DNA from: CAMYLY01 sp036397755
GTDB lineage: Bacteria > Gemmatimonadota > Gemmatimonadetes > Gemmatimonadales > GWC2-71-9
Direction: 5' to 3'
Assembly (NCBI GenBank): GCA_036397755.1
Contig: DASWII010000005.1
Span: 1-64,000, forward strand
DNA: 64,000 nt
The notes under the pieces were generated by a model. That model was not told where the DNA came from. It was given only the letters and a program-made list of their open reading frames with translations, and searched no databases. A program made the position numbers and the translations under genes. Below are positions 15,670 through 24,201 of the stretch, piece after piece; within the stretch, counting starts at the first letter, position 1; every line of letters starts with the position of its first letter.

Positions 15670-15808
15670 GGCGCCAAAGATCGCGCGGAGGTACCGAGAA
15701 TGGGAACAGGGCATCTGTCATCCTCGCGATGAGCGCACCCCGGGCCTATCATTAAACCGGACAGTCTGGGTCGCATTGGTTCTCTCACCAATTGGGGAGC
15801 ACCACACG

Positions 15809-16270
15809 ATGGACGCCTTCTACGCAAAGCTCCAGCCGGTTGCCCATGCGTCGCTGCGCCTCGCTGCGGGGTGTGCGTACTTCTCCCACGGCGCGCAGAA
15901 ATTCCTCGGGTGGTTTGGCGGATTCGGCGCCGACGGTGGGACGGCGGACCTCATGAGCCGCTTCGGCGCGGCCGGCGTGATCGAGACGTTCGCGGGCGCG
16001 CTCCTCATCGTCGGTCTGTTCACGCGCCCGGTCGCGTTCGTTGCGTCGGGGCAAATGGCGGTCACCTACTTCTGGATGCATTGGGCCCGGAGCGGTGAGA
16101 TGTGGTGGTGGGAAAACCGCGGCGAGGTCGTGCTCCTCTACGCGTTTATCTGGTTGCTGTTCTCAGCGATCGGAGCCGGCCCATTCAGCATTGACGCCTG
16201 GCGCCGGAAGGCGCGGGAAACACGCGAGCGAGGTGACACCGGCGGCGCCGCGTTCCGCGGCGGGGGATAG
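15809..16270 (+). CDS. DoxX family membrane protein
   Basis: The product is 153 aa from ATG 15809. Four helices, starting with HASLRLAAGCAYFSHGAQKFLGWFGGFG (the DoxX HGxQKLFGWFGG signature). Then ETFAGALLIVGLFTRPVAFVASGQMAVTYFWMHW with the usual charged turn, and a last helix VVLLYAFIWLLFSAIGAGPFSID, typical of the TQO/DoxX group. The tail is basic. Function in this subgroup is unproven, with redox and thiol stress roles suggested. It is divergent from the DUF5916 gene and is followed by the heptamer repeat array. Confidence 0.88.
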   Translation: MDAFYAKLQPVAHASLRLAAGCAYFSHGAQKFLGWFGGFGADGGTADLMSRFGAAGVIETFAGALLIVGLFTRPVAFVASGQMAVTYFWMHWARSGEMWWWENRGEVVLLYAFIWLLFSAIGAGPFSIDAWRRKARETRERGDTGGAAFRGGG

Positions 16271-16300
16271 CGTGGGACTCGGGCCGGCGCGCACCCATAA

Positions 16301-16525
16301 TCCCGTCTCCCGTCTCCCGTCTCCCGTCTCACGTTTCACGTTTCACCTTTCACGTTTCCCGTTTCCCGTCTCCCGTTTCACGTTTCACGCCTCACGTCTC
16401 ACGCGTTTCACGTCTCCCGTTTCCCGTCTCACGTTTCACCTTTCACGTTTCCCGTTTCCCGTTTCCCGTTTCCCGTTTCCCATCTCCCGTCTCCCGTCTC
16501 CCGTTTCACGTTTCACGTTTCACGT
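16301..16525. repeat. Heptanucleotide tandem repeat array (about 32 units)
   Basis: The 225 bp are built from 7-bp units TCCCGTC, TCCCGTT, TCACGTT, TCACGTC and a few variants (TCACCTT, TCCCATC, TCACGCC). The period is broken once near 16401. There is no spacer and no dyad, so it is not CRISPR. The rightmost units overlap the last codons and stop of glnS (…VRET, stop at 16513), so on the minus strand the array forms the transcript's 3' end. Strong purine/pyrimidine strand bias: the minus strand is GA-rich. Confidence 0.95.
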
Positions 16526-18180
16526 ACCTTGGCCCATGTATCCCGCAACGCCACCGTCCGGTTGAACACCAAGGCGCCGGGCTTGGAGTCCACGATGTCA
16601 CTCACGAAGTAGCCGGTGCGCTCAAACTGATAGCGGGTGCCCGCCGGGTCGTGCGCCACCGACGGTTCGACTTTCGCCGCGGTGAGAGTGACGAGTGAGT
16701 CGAGATTCACGGAACCAAGAAAGTCGCTCCCCTCCTCGATGTCGTCCGGATCCGGCAGAGTGAACAACCTGTCGTACAGCCGGACCTCACAGTCGAGCGC
16801 ACGCGCGGCCGAGACCCAGTGAATCGTGCCCTTCACCTTGCGGCCGTCCGGAGCGTCACCACCCCTCGTGGCCGGATCGTAGGTGCACCGCAGCTCGACG
16901 ATCTCGCCCACGTCGTTCTTCACCACCTCGTGACAGGTGATGAAGTATGCATAACGGAGCCGGACCTCTCGTCCCGGAGCTAACCGGAAGAACTTCTTGG
17001 GCGGGTCCTCCATGAAGTCGTCGCGGTCGATATACAGCTCTCGCGAAAACGGCAGCGCGCGCGACCCCTCGAGTGGCACGTCGTGCGGGTACAGCGGTGC
17101 GTCCAACTCCTCGATCTGCCCTTCGGGGTAGTTGGTGATCACCACCTTGAGCGGCCGCAACACGCACAGCACTCGTGGCACCTTCAGGTTGAGGTCATCG
17201 CGGATCGCGTGCTCGAGCAGGGCGAGGTCCACGGTGCGGTCGGTGCGGGAGAGCCCGACCATGCCCACGAAGTTGCGGATCGCTTCCGGGGTCACGCCGC
17301 GCCGGCGCAGCCCGGCAATGGTCGGCAGCCGAGGGTCGTCCCATCCGGTGACGTGCCCCTCCTCCACCAGCCGCACAAGCTTGCGCTTGCTCACGACGGT
17401 GTACTCCACGTTGAGCCGTGCGACCTCCGTCTGCTCAGGCGGGCGTTCGAAGCCCACTTCGCGCACGAGCCACTTGTAGATGTCGTTGTTGTCCTTGAAC
17501 TCGAGGGTACACAGGGAATGGGTGATGCCCTCGATGGCATCCGACAGGCAGTGCGCGAAATCGTATAGCGGGTAGAGGCACCAGTCGTCTCCCCGGCGGT
17601 AGTGCGTGGCATGCCGGATCCGGAGCAGCGGTGTGTCGCGCATGATCATGTTGGGATGGGCCATGTCGATCTTGGCCCGCAACAGATGTGTCCCGTCGGC
17701 GAACTCGCCGCGCCGCATCCGCTCGAGCAGATCGAGGTTCTCCGCCACCGTGCGGTTCCGATATGGACTGTCGCGTCCCGGTGTGGTCACGGTGCCCCGA
17801 TGTTCCCGGATCTCCTCCTCGGTCTGGCTGTCGACGTAGGCCCTACCCTGCTCCACCAACCGCACCGCAAACTCGAAGAGCTGCCCGAAGTAGTCGGACG
17901 CGTAGTACTCCCGGTCCCCCCAGTCGAACCCGAGCCAGTGCAGGTCTTCCTTCATGGCCGTGACGTACTTCATGTCCTCGGTAAACGGGTTGGTGTCGTC
18001 GAACCGCAGGTTGCAGAGGCCCTGAAACTCGTCTGCGATGCCGAAGTTGAGGCAGATCGCCTGCGCGTGACCGATGTGGAGATAGCCGTTGGGCTCGGGC
18101 GGAAAGCGCGTCATGATCGGCCGCCCGAACCGGTTACTCGCCTTGTCCCGTGCGACCATGGCGCGGACGAAGTCGCTCAC
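16513..18180 (-). CDS. glnS: Glutaminyl-tRNA synthetase
   Basis: The product is 555 aa from GTG 18180, chosen because it makes a 4-bp GTGA overlap with gatD (a GTG at 18186 is also possible). It is a class I synthetase: RFPPEPNGYLHIGHAQA with the HIGH motif, LRFDDTNP, YASDYF, the catalytic core, and a KMSKS equivalent VVSKRKL. The C-terminal beta-barrel anticodon domains start near VPRVLCVLRPLKVVI. It charges tRNA-Gln with glutamine. It is last in an operon with gatE and gatD, which encode the alternative transamidation route, an unexpected pairing. The last codons fall in the heptamer repeat. Confidence 0.95.
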   Translation of the reverse strand: MSDFVRAMVARDKASNRFGRPIMTRFPPEPNGYLHIGHAQAICLNFGIADEFQGLCNLRFDDTNPFTEDMKYVTAMKEDLHWLGFDWGDREYYASDYFGQLFEFAVRLVEQGRAYVDSQTEEEIREHRGTVTTPGRDSPYRNRTVAENLDLLERMRRGEFADGTHLLRAKIDMAHPNMIMRDTPLLRIRHATHYRRGDDWCLYPLYDFAHCLSDAIEGITHSLCTLEFKDNNDIYKWLVREVGFERPPEQTEVARLNVEYTVVSKRKLVRLVEEGHVTGWDDPRLPTIAGLRRRGVTPEAIRNFVGMVGLSRTDRTVDLALLEHAIRDDLNLKVPRVLCVLRPLKVVITNYPEGQIEELDAPLYPHDVPLEGSRALPFSRELYIDRDDFMEDPPKKFFRLAPGREVRLRYAYFITCHEVVKNDVGEIVELRCTYDPATRGGDAPDGRKVKGTIHWVSAARALDCEVRLYDRLFTLPDPDDIEEGSDFLGSVNLDSLVTLTAAKVEPSVAHDPAGTRYQFERTGYFVSDIVDSKPGALVFNRTVALRDTWAKVRET

Positions 18181-19571
18181 TTCCACACCTTGCCGATGTA
18201 GTCCTGCACCTCGGGGACTCCCCCTTGCAGAATCAGGTAACCGTCGTGCGGCTCCCGTTCGGTCATGTCATCCCCGATCGGCGTCGTCATCACCTCGCGG
18301 ACGGCGTCTGGAGCATCCGGATGGAGACCCAGTGCCCAGCCGAGTTTGATGTACGCGACTTCGGGCAACATGTTCGCCAGGGGTACCACACCCAGTTGCA
18401 GGATCTCCCTGCCCGTCTCGTACACCTGCATCTGCACGAAGCCCCAGAGCGTCTGCAGGGTCATGAACATGTGCACGCCGGCCGCGCGTGCCCGCGCCAG
18501 CGCCGGGTAGATCGCCCGATTGACATGCCCGAGCCCGGTGCCCGCGATGACGATGCCTCGGTACCCCGCATCCACCAGGGCGTCGATCAGGTCCGGCTGC
18601 ATACCCGGGTAGTAGTAGACGAGCGTCACCTTCGGCTCGAACGCCACCTGGACCACCGCCCGGCCACCCTTGCGGCGCGGGCGCCAATCATCCTTGAGCG
18701 GCGTGACGCGCCCATCCTCCACCATCGCGAGCGGGATGTCGCCGAGCGTGCGGAACGTGCTGCGGTAGGAGCTGTGCATCTTGCGGACGCGGGTGCCGCG
18801 GTGCAGAAGGTTGTACCGATCCGACGTGGGCCCGAACATGCATACCATGACTTCCGCGATGGGACCGCTGGCCGCCGCCGCCGTCGCATTGATGAGATTG
18901 CGCGCGGCATCGGAGGACGGCCGGTCGGACGATCGCTGGCTGCCCACCATCACCACCGGGACGGGCGGCTGCTGAACCATGTAGCTCAACGCCGCGGCCG
19001 TGTGATGCATCGTATCGGTGCCATGACCGATCACGACCCCGTCATAGCCCTGTTCGATGGCCTCGCCGATGCGCTGCGCCAAGATCACATACTGCTCGGG
19101 GCCCATGTTCTCGGAGAACACGCCGAAGAGCTTTTCCGTCTCCAGATTACAGATGTCGGCCAGCTCGGGAACCGAACCATACAGTTCGCCCGGCGTGAAC
19201 GCCGGGATCACCGCGCCCGTGCGATAGTCGAGCCGCGACGCGATCGTCCCACCGGTTCCGAACAGGCGCACGCGCGGCTTGGCCGGATCCGTGGGAAACT
19301 CCCGCTCGGGAATGCGATAGTTGGCCTCGCGATACCCAAGTTGTTCCGCCTGCTCGATCGTGTCGTGTCGGAGCCCGACGTTATACCCGCTGCCGAGCTT
19401 GAGCACGATGTGCACTTCGTCACTGGTCTCGGATCGCGGCAGCACGAGTCCTTCGAACACGCCACGCGTCGTATGCAGTCGCACTTCGCTCCACACGCCG
19501 AAGTCCAGGCGCCGCATGACGGCGCGACACGGGTCGCGATAGCCACGATATCGATCGGTGGCGCCGGTCAT
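18177..19571 (-). CDS. gatD: Glutamyl-tRNA(Gln) amidotransferase subunit D (archaeal type)
   Basis: The product is 464 aa. An N-terminal beta-barrel domain (about 25-95) is followed by an L-asparaginase-type domain: LFGTGGTIASR (first catalytic Thr), GHGTDTMHHTAAALSYM (second Thr, Asp), VGSQRSSDRPSSDAARNLINA with the SDRPSSD stretch typical of GatD rather than of asparaginases, and a Lys in VYYYPG context. GatD releases ammonia from an amide donor for GatE. The N-terminal domain and the SDRPSSD motif exclude a simple asparaginase. Overlaps gatE by 4 bp (ATGA) and glnS by 4 bp. Confidence 0.93.
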   Translation of the reverse strand: MTGATDRYRGYRDPCRAVMRRLDFGVWSEVRLHTTRGVFEGLVLPRSETSDEVHIVLKLGSGYNVGLRHDTIEQAEQLGYREANYRIPEREFPTDPAKPRVRLFGTGGTIASRLDYRTGAVIPAFTPGELYGSVPELADICNLETEKLFGVFSENMGPEQYVILAQRIGEAIEQGYDGVVIGHGTDTMHHTAAALSYMVQQPPVPVVMVGSQRSSDRPSSDAARNLINATAAAASGPIAEVMVCMFGPTSDRYNLLHRGTRVRKMHSSYRSTFRTLGDIPLAMVEDGRVTPLKDDWRPRRKGGRAVVQVAFEPKVTLVYYYPGMQPDLIDALVDAGYRGIVIAGTGLGHVNRAIYPALARARAAGVHMFMTLQTLWGFVQMQVYETGREILQLGVVPLANMLPEVAYIKLGWALGLHPDAPDAVREVMTTPIGDDMTEREPHDGYLILQGGVPEVQDYIGKVWK

Positions 19572-21628
19572 GACACCTTACCGGCCGGCGTCGCCAACGC
19601 GTGGCTGATGCGCTCCGCCACCAGTTGAGGTTGGACTCTTCCGAGGAGCTGTGGCATGACCCTGCCCATGGCCCACCGATGACGCGCGGCCGGGTCCATC
19701 GTGCCCAGCTCCTCGACGCGCGCCGCGGTCTGCCGCGCCAAGCGATCCAGCGTCTCCGGATCGTCGCCCCGTTCCCGGAAGCGGAGAAGGATATCGCGCG
19801 TCGGCGCCCCGACCTCGCGCACGAGCGCGTCGATCACGCGGTTCGTGGCCTCGGGGCGGATCGTTCCGTCGGCGAGCGCGCGAACCAGCGTGCTGAACCG
19901 CGCCGGCGTCAGCTCGCTTCTGGGCGAGTTCACCCGGCGGTGATAGGTCAGGCGCTGCCGGAATCCGTTCGCCACTCGTCGCGCCACCTCGCCCGCGGGT
20001 GGGTCCAGCGCATCGAACAGCGCGGCCCACGGCGACCGCGCCAGGGCCCGAGCCTCGGCAAACCGCAGTCCCTTGTCCACATAGCGGCGCTCGCGGTCCC
20101 ATGGTCGTTCCGGCAGCTCGAGCCTGATCCGCTCCACGAGCGCGTCCGCCAGGGGTATCGGTGGCGTGTCCGTATCCGGATACATCCGATCCGGGCCCGG
20201 GAGAATGCGCTCGAATCCTGTCGTGCCGTCGCGACCGGCCTGGCGAGTTTCCGCCGGCACCCCGGCCAACGCGTCGATCCCCCGCAGCAGAATCTCCCGC
20301 GCCGCCGTGGCGGCATCGCGCTGTTCCATCCACACGACCACCACCGCGTCCTCTCGCTTCGCTCCGACCGCCGCCCGCGCGTCGCGCCACTCCCTGGCAT
20401 CGAGTAATCCTGCGTCGCCGTCCGAATGCGACATGAACGGCGCGTGCGCGGGACAGGCGATCACACGCACCCGTTCCGCGAACTCGTGCGCGAACGCGAG
20501 CCCCGGCTGGGTGGGATGAGCCAGCATGCCGGCAAAGCCCGGCAGCCGGACGGCCACCACCCGATCGCCCACCGCACCACCGGCCACGCCGGCCCTCCGC
20601 CCGCGGAACTGCTCCGTCACGTTCGCCACGAGAGCGGAGACCTCCCACGGCAGGCCATTGTCCGGCAGCGTCAGCATCGTGGGGGTGATCCCGCGACGCC
20701 GCAGCTCGGCGCGAATCCGCAACAGATTGAGCTGCCGGAACGCCTCGACGTGCACCAGCAGCGGAATACCACGGTGGTTGTCCACCCCCTTGATCTCGAC
20801 GCGCCTGCCACCGGCCACCGACACGTTCACGTCCTGGCGCGCGGCCCCCGGCCCACGCCGCACCCTGCCCGTCATCCGCGCCACGTCGGCGATGATCCGC
20901 CCCGCCGCGCCCACCTCCCACGGCGTCCGCAATTCCGGCTCGGTCACCGTCTCGGTGAGCGGCATCCCGAGCCGATCGGTGCGGAACGTGACCCGGTGAC
21001 CGCGATCCGCGATTTCCCGGCACGCATCCTCTTCGAGCGACAGCTGTCGAATGCGGAGCTCGCGTCCCACACCCAATTCGGGAACGACGAACGGGAGGGC
21101 GCCGCCCAGGCCGACCATCGCGGTTCGCTGGAATCCCGTCGGAATCGATCCGTCGAGATACTGCTTGCGCATCACGTGCAGCTCGGAAACGAGCTGCAGG
21201 CTGAGCAGCGCGCTGATCTCCAGTGCGATCTCGACGGCCTCGGGATCGATCGGGAACGGCGGAGTATCGTCGATCTCGTACGTGCAGACGGTCCCCCGCT
21301 CCAGTTGGTAGACAATCTCCTTGCGCGTCTTGTACTCCATCAGCGCCGTGCCGTCGTACTCGCCGAGCTCGCTCAGCGTGGGCCGCATGTGCCGCAATAC
21401 TTCTGCATCCCAGCGATCGACGTAGCGCCCGGCCGGACAGCGACAGAACAGCTTGCGACGCGTCTCGAGCTGCTGGTGCACCTCGAGGCCGCCGAGAAAC
21501 CCGATCGCGTCGTAGTCGCCAAGCCGCATCTCGCCCAGCGATCGGTAGGGGAAGTCCAGCACCGGATCCGTACGAGGATTGACCTCGGCGGGAGGTTTGA
21601 TGGTGGACTTCGTGGGCGCGTTCGGCAT
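19568..21628 (-). CDS. gatE: Glutamyl-tRNA(Gln) amidotransferase subunit E (archaeal type)
   Basis: The product is 686 aa from ATG 21628. GatB/GatE cradle domain: GLEVHQQLETRRKLFCRCPAG, RPTLSELGEYDGTAL (GatE-type), YEIDDTPPFPIDPEAVEIAL, MRKQYLDGSIPTGFQRTAMV, QLSLEEDACREI. Then ARQDVNVSVAGGRRVEIKGVDNHRGIPLLVHVE. An inserted AspRS-like GAD domain (about 390-520) distinguishes GatE from GatB; the helical and YqeY-like tail (VNSPRSELTPARFSTLVRALADGTI) binds tRNA. GatE phosphorylates Glu-tRNA(Gln) and amidates it with ammonia from GatD. First gene of gatE-gatD-glnS. Known as an archaeal enzyme, so horizontal origin is likely (inference). Confidence 0.93.
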   Translation of the reverse strand: MPNAPTKSTIKPPAEVNPRTDPVLDFPYRSLGEMRLGDYDAIGFLGGLEVHQQLETRRKLFCRCPAGRYVDRWDAEVLRHMRPTLSELGEYDGTALMEYKTRKEIVYQLERGTVCTYEIDDTPPFPIDPEAVEIALEISALLSLQLVSELHVMRKQYLDGSIPTGFQRTAMVGLGGALPFVVPELGVGRELRIRQLSLEEDACREIADRGHRVTFRTDRLGMPLTETVTEPELRTPWEVGAAGRIIADVARMTGRVRRGPGAARQDVNVSVAGGRRVEIKGVDNHRGIPLLVHVEAFRQLNLLRIRAELRRRGITPTMLTLPDNGLPWEVSALVANVTEQFRGRRAGVAGGAVGDRVVAVRLPGFAGMLAHPTQPGLAFAHEFAERVRVIACPAHAPFMSHSDGDAGLLDAREWRDARAAVGAKREDAVVVVWMEQRDAATAAREILLRGIDALAGVPAETRQAGRDGTTGFERILPGPDRMYPDTDTPPIPLADALVERIRLELPERPWDRERRYVDKGLRFAEARALARSPWAALFDALDPPAGEVARRVANGFRQRLTYHRRVNSPRSELTPARFSTLVRALADGTIRPEATNRVIDALVREVGAPTRDILLRFRERGDDPETLDRLARQTAARVEELGTMDPAARHRWAMGRVMPQLLGRVQPQLVAERISHALATPAGKVS

Positions 21629-21776
21629 GGCCGGGAAAATAACGTGCGGGGGAGAACGGCGGGCAGACACGCCTTCCCGCCTTCCCGCCTTCCCGTTTAC
21701 CTTACGCCCGCGGTCGGCGTCATTCGGTGTGGTGCAGCAGGCTCAGAAGCCCGCCTGCCCGCCTGCCCGCCCGCGA
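21629..21776. other. Upstream region of gatE with short octamer repeats
   Basis: Two short tandem runs are present: CGCCTTCC three times near 21667-21695 and GCCCGCCT near 21750-21770. The promoters for leftward gatE and for the rightward tRNA-Ser must lie here, but no clear hexamers stand out. Confidence 0.4.
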
Positions 21777-21866
21777 GGAGAGGTGGCCGAGAGGCTGAAG
21801 GCGGCGGTTTGCTAAACCGTTGTAGGGTTAATCGCTCTACCGGGGGTTCGAATCCCCCCCTCTCCG
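21777..21866 (+). tRNA. tRNA-Ser (anticodon GCU)
   Basis: The acceptor stem is GGAGAGG/CCTCTCC with discriminator G21866. The D arm is TGGCCGAGAGGCTGAAGGC. The anticodon arm CGGTTTGCTAAACCG carries GCT. A long class II variable arm and the T arm GGGGG-TTCGAAT-CCCCC follow. It reads AGC/AGU serine codons. CCA is not encoded. It lies 43 bp before gltX and may share its transcript. Confidence 0.96.
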
Positions 21867-21909
21867 TAGCCTCACCTTCGCCCTCTCACCGACGTCTGGG
21901 CACGCATCG

Positions 21910-23235
21910 ATGCCGTCCGCACCCCGACTCCGCTTCGCCCCGTCCCCCACCGGCTACCTCCATGTCGGTGGTGCGCGCACGGCGCTCTTTAACTGGCTGT
22001 TTGCGCGCAAGACCGGAGGCGAGTTTCTCCTCCGTATCGAGGATACGGACCGCGAGCGGTCCAAACCCGAGCACGTCGACGTCATTCTCGACGGCCTGGC
22101 GTGGCTCGGCCTCAGCATCGATGAGGACATCGTGTTTCAGGGGGCGGGGTTGGCGCGTCATCAGGCGCTCGCCGACCGACTGCTGGGAGAAGGCGCGGCG
22201 TACCAACACGAGGGTGCGATACGCTTTCGCATGCCCCCAGGAGCGATCGCGTGGGACGACGCGGTGTATGGGCATATCAGCTTCCAAGCATCGGACATTC
22301 AGGACTGGATCATCCTGCGATCCGACCGCACACCGACCTACAACTTCACGGTCGTCGCGGACGACCTGGAGATGCGGATCACCCACGTGATGCGCGGCGA
22401 CGATCACATTTCCAATACGCCCAAGCAGATCGCGGTGTACCGCGCGCTTGGCGCGGAGCCGCCGACGTTCGTCCACCTCCCCATGATCCACGGCCCGGAC
22501 GGCAGGAAACTCTCGAAACGCCACGGGGCAACGGCTGTCGCGGACTACCGGATCGAAGGCATCCTGCCGGGCGCGATGCGCAACTTCCTCGCCCTGCTCG
22601 GCTGGAACCCGGGAGACGAACGCGAAGTGTTCTTCGAACTGGACGAGTTGGTCCAAGCGTTCTCGATCGAGCGGATTCAGACCAAGGCGGCCGTGTTCGA
22701 TGTCACCAAGCTCGAGTGGATGAACGGGCAGTATCTGAGTCAGGCGCCCCCGGAGGAGTTGCTCGAGCTGGTGCGCGACGAGTTGCTCCTGCGGTATCGC
22801 CTCGATGCCGGCAAGATGGACCTCGCAAGGCTCACCCGATGTCTGGAGGTGACCCGGGAGCGCGCGCGTACCACCAACGACCTCGCGTATCGGGTCGCCG
22901 TGCGCCACGACTCCAGCTTCGTCGTACGTGAGAACAAGGCGAATCAGTACGTCGCCAAGGATCCGGCGGAGTTCCGAGCCAACCTGACCGCCGCACTCGA
23001 CCTCCTGCGCAACCTCGAGCAACCACAGTGGCAGCCCGACGCGCTCGAGGCGGCCCTCCGAGGGCTGGGTGATCGACTCGGCGTCGGCCCGGGGAAAGTC
23101 TTCCAGCCGATTCGTATCGCGCTTACGGGCGGCCTCGTGTCCGAGCCGGTCAACGTGCTGCTGGAGGTGGTGGGAAAGGCGGAGAGCCTCAAGCGAATCG
23201 AGGAGGAGCTGTCGAGGTTGCCGGACCCCGTGTGA
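21910..23235 (+). CDS. gltX: Glutamyl-tRNA synthetase, bacterial type
   Basis: The product is 441 aa. LRFAPSPTGYLHVGGARTALFNWLFAR opens the Rossmann fold (HVGG as HIGH variant). FLLRIEDTDRERS, YNFTVVADDLEMRITHVMRGDDHISNTPKQI and GRKLSKRHGATAV (KMSKS) follow, then an alpha-helical anticodon-binding domain, ending RIALTGGLVSEPVNVLLEVVGKA. It attaches Glu to tRNA-Glu. It is short for the family, with a compact C-terminus. Whether it also misacylates tRNA-Gln, as GatDE would require, cannot be decided from motifs. Divergent from gatE-gatD-glnS. Confidence 0.95.
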   Translation: MPSAPRLRFAPSPTGYLHVGGARTALFNWLFARKTGGEFLLRIEDTDRERSKPEHVDVILDGLAWLGLSIDEDIVFQGAGLARHQALADRLLGEGAAYQHEGAIRFRMPPGAIAWDDAVYGHISFQASDIQDWIILRSDRTPTYNFTVVADDLEMRITHVMRGDDHISNTPKQIAVYRALGAEPPTFVHLPMIHGPDGRKLSKRHGATAVADYRIEGILPGAMRNFLALLGWNPGDEREVFFELDELVQAFSIERIQTKAAVFDVTKLEWMNGQYLSQAPPEELLELVRDELLLRYRLDAGKMDLARLTRCLEVTRERARTTNDLAYRVAVRHDSSFVVRENKANQYVAKDPAEFRANLTAALDLLRNLEQPQWQPDALEAALRGLGDRLGVGPGKVFQPIRIALTGGLVSEPVNVLLEVVGKAESLKRIEEELSRLPDPV

Positions 23236-23294
23236 GCCCGGGGTGATCGCCTCGGGACACGTCCGATGCGCGCGGCCCCGATGCCATTGTACGA

Positions 23295-24197
23295 CTACGG
23301 ATACCGGTCGGGGATGGTATCCCTCCGGGCGACGGCAGCCCGCGCGCGCTCGGCGGCGCGCTCTTCGTCTTTGCGGCGCCGCAGATCTTTCACATACTGG
23401 TTGAACTCCGCGGAGTTCTCCGCCCGCCGGGCCGCGTCGATGATCTCCGTCCGGATGCGCTGCAGTTCCTGCGCGTCACGCGCGCGGTCGTAGTTGCCTT
23501 GCGGCAGGGGCAGCAGCGCGAGCAGGGCCGTGGGGAGTTTGAAGTCGCCGAGGTAGATCCACTGCTGATCGACGCCCCACTTCTTCCCCTCGATCTCCGC
23601 GGTCCACCGCGCCGGAGGTGGCAGCGCGAAGCTGTCGCGCGGCATCGTGTCGATGAACGCCTTGATCCGTTCACGCAGCGCGCTGTCCACGCGCGCGATG
23701 TGGATGGCGAGGCTCGGGGACGGTCCGACGACACCGAGCTCGGCCTCGAACGGCCGCACCCAGAGCCGCCCACCAGCATAGGCCGGGCCCAAGCGGCGAC
23801 GTGGATTGGGGGACTCTTCGCCGGGAATCGCCGTGGCCGTGTCGGGGCCGGGCTCCACACCGGCCTCGCCGAGCACCGGGATGTCTGCCAGAGGATCGAG
23901 GGCAAGGACGATGGTGTCCGGCGGTTCGACGGGGATCTCCCGCGGAACGGCATCCGGCACACGTCCGGCGCGCCCGCCCTCTCCAGCCGTCGGGGTCACC
24001 GGCGGCAGTCGCACCTCCCGCGCGCCCGGCGCTCCGGGGTCCTGCAAGATGATGTAGGTCGTGATCTGCTCGACACCGTGACCGGCCGCCACGACGGCCG
24101 CCACCACCACCGCGACGTGCACGAGCAGGCTGACGAGGCCCGACCACGGAGACCAGCGCCGCTCGGGCGGCGGGATCCGAAACAACGAATCACGCAT
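23295..24197 (-). CDS. Membrane-anchored periplasmic protein, unknown function
   Basis: The product is 300 aa from ATG 24197, 4 bp after the aminotransferase stop. It has a short cytoplasmic N-terminus, one membrane helix (about 18-40, SGLVSLLVHVAVVVAAVVAAG) and a Pro/Gly-rich linker (VRLPPVTPTAGEGG). The C-terminal half is charged and helical (RVDSALRERIKAFIDTMP, DYxRARDAQELQRIRTEIIDAARRAENSAEF, then a Glu/Arg-rich end). The layout of one N-terminal helix plus proline linker resembles TonB-like energy transducers, but no TonB box-binding domain is visible. Last gene of a nine-gene operon, converging on gltX. Confidence 0.75.
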   Translation of the reverse strand: MRDSLFRIPPPERRWSPWSGLVSLLVHVAVVVAAVVAAGHGVEQITTYIILQDPGAPGAREVRLPPVTPTAGEGGRAGRVPDAVPREIPVEPPDTIVLALDPLADIPVLGEAGVEPGPDTATAIPGEESPNPRRRLGPAYAGGRLWVRPFEAELGVVGPSPSLAIHIARVDSALRERIKAFIDTMPRDSFALPPPARWTAEIEGKKWGVDQQWIYLGDFKLPTALLALLPLPQGNYDRARDAQELQRIRTEIIDAARRAENSAEFNQYVKDLRRRKDEERAAERARAAVARRDTIPDRYP

Positions 24198-24201
24198 CCG
24201 G

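Noticed and set aside
16301..16525. CRISPR array
   Set aside because: Units are 7 bp and contiguous with no spacers; this is a simple tandem repeat. No cas genes are in the window.
18177..19571. Plain L-asparaginase I/II
   Set aside because: The N-terminal barrel domain, the SDRPSSD motif and the overlap with gatE identify GatD.
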